Shown one piece after another: positions 62,234 to 64,000 of a DNA stretch of 64,000 nucleotides. The DNA is from Sinorhizobium alkalisoli (GTDB lineage: Bacteria; Pseudomonadota; Alphaproteobacteria; Rhizobiales; Rhizobiaceae). Under the pieces are notes generated by a model. It saw only the letters and a list, made by a program, of their open reading frames with translations, was not told the DNA's origin and made no database searches. The stretch covers positions 1,302,001 through 1,366,000 of the forward strand of contig NZ_CP034910.1 in NCBI RefSeq assembly GCF_008932245.1, written 5' to 3'. Every line of letters begins with the position of its first letter. The stretch's first letter is position 1. Position numbers and translations under genes: made by a program.

Positions 62234-63136
62234 ATGAAGAAGATCCTATCCAGCGTGAAGGACGGCACAGGCTTCGACATCGGGCTTGTCCTGTTGCCAC
62301 TTGTCTTTCTGTTCGTGATGTCCGGGCTGCCGCTCGTCTACAATGTGGTGATGAGCTTCCAGGAAGTGGACATGTTCAGCCTCGGCAGCTTCGCCCGGCC
62401 CTTCGTCGGCTTCAAGAACTATGTGGATCTGTTCGCGCAGCCGGAGACCCGGCCCATCCTTTTCAATACAGCGCTTTTCGTCAGTGCCTCGATCGCCGGC
62501 CAATTCGTCATCGGCTTCGGGCTTGCCCTGTTCTTCTGGATGAATTTTCCGGGTGCGTCGTGGCTGCGCGGGCTTTTTCTCGTCTCCTGGGTAATGCCTG
62601 GGCTCGTCGTCGGCGCCATCTGGAACTGGATACTCTCGGGCGATTTCGGTGTCCTGAACTTCTTTTTGCGGGAGTTGGGCATCATCGATGGCAACATCTT
62701 CTGGCGCTCCGATCCGCACTATTCGCTCTGGGCGGTGGTCATCGCCAATATCTGGCTCGGCACCTCGTTCAACATGATCCTGCTTTCAGTCGGGCTATCG
62801 GGTATCCCGAAAGACCTCTACGAGGCGGCCGAACTGGACGGAGCCACCATGCTTCAGCGTTTCTTCACGATCACGCTGCCGATGATGCGCTCGACGATCG
62901 GCGCGATCGTAGCGCTCGGCCTGATCTTCACCCTTCAGCAATTCGATCTCTTCGCCGGCATCACCTCGGGGGGGCCGAACAATTCGTCCAACGTCACCCA
63001 GTACTGGGCCTGGGATCTTTCGTTCCGGCAGTACGACTTTGCCAAGGGCGCGACGATATCCGTGCTCATGATCATCTTCGTGATGATCGCTTCCGTCGTC
63101 TACGTGCGCTCCACACGCCATGAGGTGCGAGGATGA
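62234..63136 (+). CDS. Sugar ABC transporter permease 1 (MalF type)
   Basis: Start ATG 62234 (MKKILSSVKDGTGFDIGLVL) with GAGGGG five bases upstream; 300 residues, six predicted helices. The cytoplasmic EAA loop is DLYEAAELDGATMLQRFFTI. It pairs with the next permease, overlapping it by 4 bases. Confidence 0.93.
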   Translation: MKKILSSVKDGTGFDIGLVLLPLVFLFVMSGLPLVYNVVMSFQEVDMFSLGSFARPFVGFKNYVDLFAQPETRPILFNTALFVSASIAGQFVIGFGLALFFWMNFPGASWLRGLFLVSWVMPGLVVGAIWNWILSGDFGVLNFFLRELGIIDGNIFWRSDPHYSLWAVVIANIWLGTSFNMILLSVGLSGIPKDLYEAAELDGATMLQRFFTITLPMMRSTIGAIVALGLIFTLQQFDLFAGITSGGPNNSSNVTQYWAWDLSFRQYDFAKGATISVLMIIFVMIASVVYVRSTRHEVRG

Positions 63137-63960
63137 GTGAGCAAATCCGCAACCGGCTGCTGCTGGGGGTCGCGCTCGTGCTCGCGGCGATCTACCTCTT
63201 CCCGCTCTATTGGATGTACGTCACGGCGCTGAAGACCGGCTCCGCGATGTTCGCGACGCCGCCGAAATTCCTGCCGAGCGATCCGCAATGGAGCATCTAC
63301 GCCTATGTCTGGGAAAGCCGCAATATGGGGCGCTACCTCTGGAACTCGCTGGTGATTGCCGTGGGCGCTGTGTCGCTGATCGCGGTGCTCGGAGTCGGCT
63401 GCGCCTATGTGCTCGCACGCTATCGCAATGTCTGGATCGACGTCGGCCTGTTCCTGATCCTGATGTTGCAGGTTCTACCCGCCTCCTTGATGATCACGCC
63501 GATCTTCGTCGGCTTTTCGCAGGTCGGGCTCCTGGAAACGCCGCGGCTCGCGGTCGTCCTGGCGATCGCGGCAAAGAGCATGCCCTTCTTCGTGGTCCTC
63601 GTGCGGGCCGCCTTCATGAGTGTGCCGATGGAGCTCGAGGAGGCGGCACTCGTCGACGGCAATTCGCGTATCGGCGCCTTCTTCAACATCGTCCTGCCGC
63701 TCGCCCGAAACGGCATTCTCGTCAGCGCCATTTTGATCTTTATGCAGTCGTTCGGCGAATTCGTCTATTCGAAGTCGCTGATACAGGCGGTGGAACTCCA
63801 GCCCGCAAGTGTTGGTCTGAACACCTTCATGGGGCCGAACACCAACGAGTGGAACAACATCATGGCTTACGCCACGATCTATGTGACGCCGGTTCTCGCC
63901 GCCTTCGTTCTCTTGCAGCGCCGCATCGTCGCCGGCCTCACTTCGGGAGCCCTCAAATGA
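63133..63960 (+). CDS. Sugar ABC transporter permease 2 (MalG type)
   Basis: A 275-residue membrane protein with six predicted helices; starts at ATG 63133 in ATGA overlap with the first permease. The EAA loop is MELEEAALVDGNSRIGAFFN, followed by IVLPLARNGILVSAILIF. Its stop overlaps the ATPase start by 4 bases. Confidence 0.93.
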   Translation: MSEQIRNRLLLGVALVLAAIYLFPLYWMYVTALKTGSAMFATPPKFLPSDPQWSIYAYVWESRNMGRYLWNSLVIAVGAVSLIAVLGVGCAYVLARYRNVWIDVGLFLILMLQVLPASLMITPIFVGFSQVGLLETPRLAVVLAIAAKSMPFFVVLVRAAFMSVPMELEEAALVDGNSRIGAFFNIVLPLARNGILVSAILIFMQSFGEFVYSKSLIQAVELQPASVGLNTFMGPNTNEWNNIMAYATIYVTPVLAAFVLLQRRIVAGLTSGALK

Positions 63961-64000
63961 CCTTTCAGATCGAACTCAACGGCGTCAACAAGTTCTATGG
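63957..64000 (+). CDS. Sugar ABC transporter ATP-binding protein, partial
   Basis: Only the first 14 codons are in the window: MTFQIELNGVNKFYG, the usual start of a MalK/UgpC-type ATPase (strand 1 followed by K-x-YG). ATG 63957 overlaps the permease stop. It completes the transporter of the LacI-controlled operon. Confidence 0.75.
   Translation, partial: MTFQIELNGVNKFY

Noticed and set aside
1-64000. CRISPR arrays, tRNA/rRNA genes, insertion sequences
   Set aside because: No regularly spaced direct repeats, no cloverleaf or rRNA-like stretches and no transposase frames were seen.

Overview
The window looks like a pSymB-type replicon of a Sinorhizobium/Ensifer strain. It is GC-rich and densely coding. 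It carries a recognisable exo (exopolysaccharide) cluster in the order exoP-N-O-M-A-L-K, exoI, exoU, exoX, exoY-F-Q-Z, exoB, followed by queCDE, a sensor kinase/regulator pair and an ExsH-type glycanase. From memory of S. meliloti this order is the exo/exs region, but exoH, exoT, exoW, exoV and exsA are absent from their usual places. I recall a reduced set of this kind in S. fredii-type strains, so a fredii-group Sinorhizobium is my best guess; this is inference, not a database result.

Region 1 (1-13.6 kb, possibly to 16 kb) reads as a stress/energy module: ABC ATPase plus FtsX-type permease, two double-Usp proteins, Hsp20, PEP synthase, a GroEL without GroES, an APH-like kinase, PRPP synthetase, a CBS-BON protein and a PfkB sugar kinase. 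Five perfect TTGAY-N4-RTCAA palindromes (FNR/FixK-type) lie in its three divergent promoter regions. Three of them are centred 62-68 bp before the start codon of the rightward gene, so the module is probably induced at low oxygen, as in nodules. Beside it lies a P1B-type metal ATPase with a C-terminal hemerythrin domain.

Region 2 (16-25.2 kb) has a serine hydrolase, a 1-Cys peroxiredoxin with a clear terminator, a TPP riboswitch ahead of thiD, a small membrane protein, and then an accessory patch: a roughly 1030-residue LysM protein of unknown role and three damaged genes (an L,D-transpeptidase with a one-base frameshift, a TadD-like TPR gene without a usable start, and a LysM gene with an internal stop).

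Region 3 (25.2-42.8 kb) is the exo cluster: precursor synthesis (ExoN, ExoB), priming (ExoY with its modulator ExoX), glycosyltransferases (ExoA, L, M, O, U), acetylation (ExoZ), polymerisation and export (ExoP, Q, F), processing (ExoK) and ExoI. Without exoH, exoT, exoV and exoW the polymer is predicted to lack the succinyl and terminal pyruvyl-glucose decorations encoded here, and the flippase must be encoded elsewhere.

Region 4 (43-57.4 kb) holds queC-queD-queE, a small XRE protein, an HWE-family sensor kinase with a single-domain response regulator, the RTX/GH16 glycanase exsH, a ribose-type sugar ABC system split over divergent operons with an NAD-dependent epimerase, an S41-type peptidase, an M50 site-2 protease with CBS domains, and a small Cys-rich exported protein.

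Region 5 (57.7-64 kb) is a LacI-controlled sugar catabolism operon: regulator, perfect operator over a promoter, Gfo/Idh dehydrogenase, TIM-barrel isomerase, and a binding protein, two permeases and the first codons of an ATPase. Copies of an intergenic palindromic repeat are scattered through the window. I saw no tRNA, rRNA, CRISPR array or insertion sequence.
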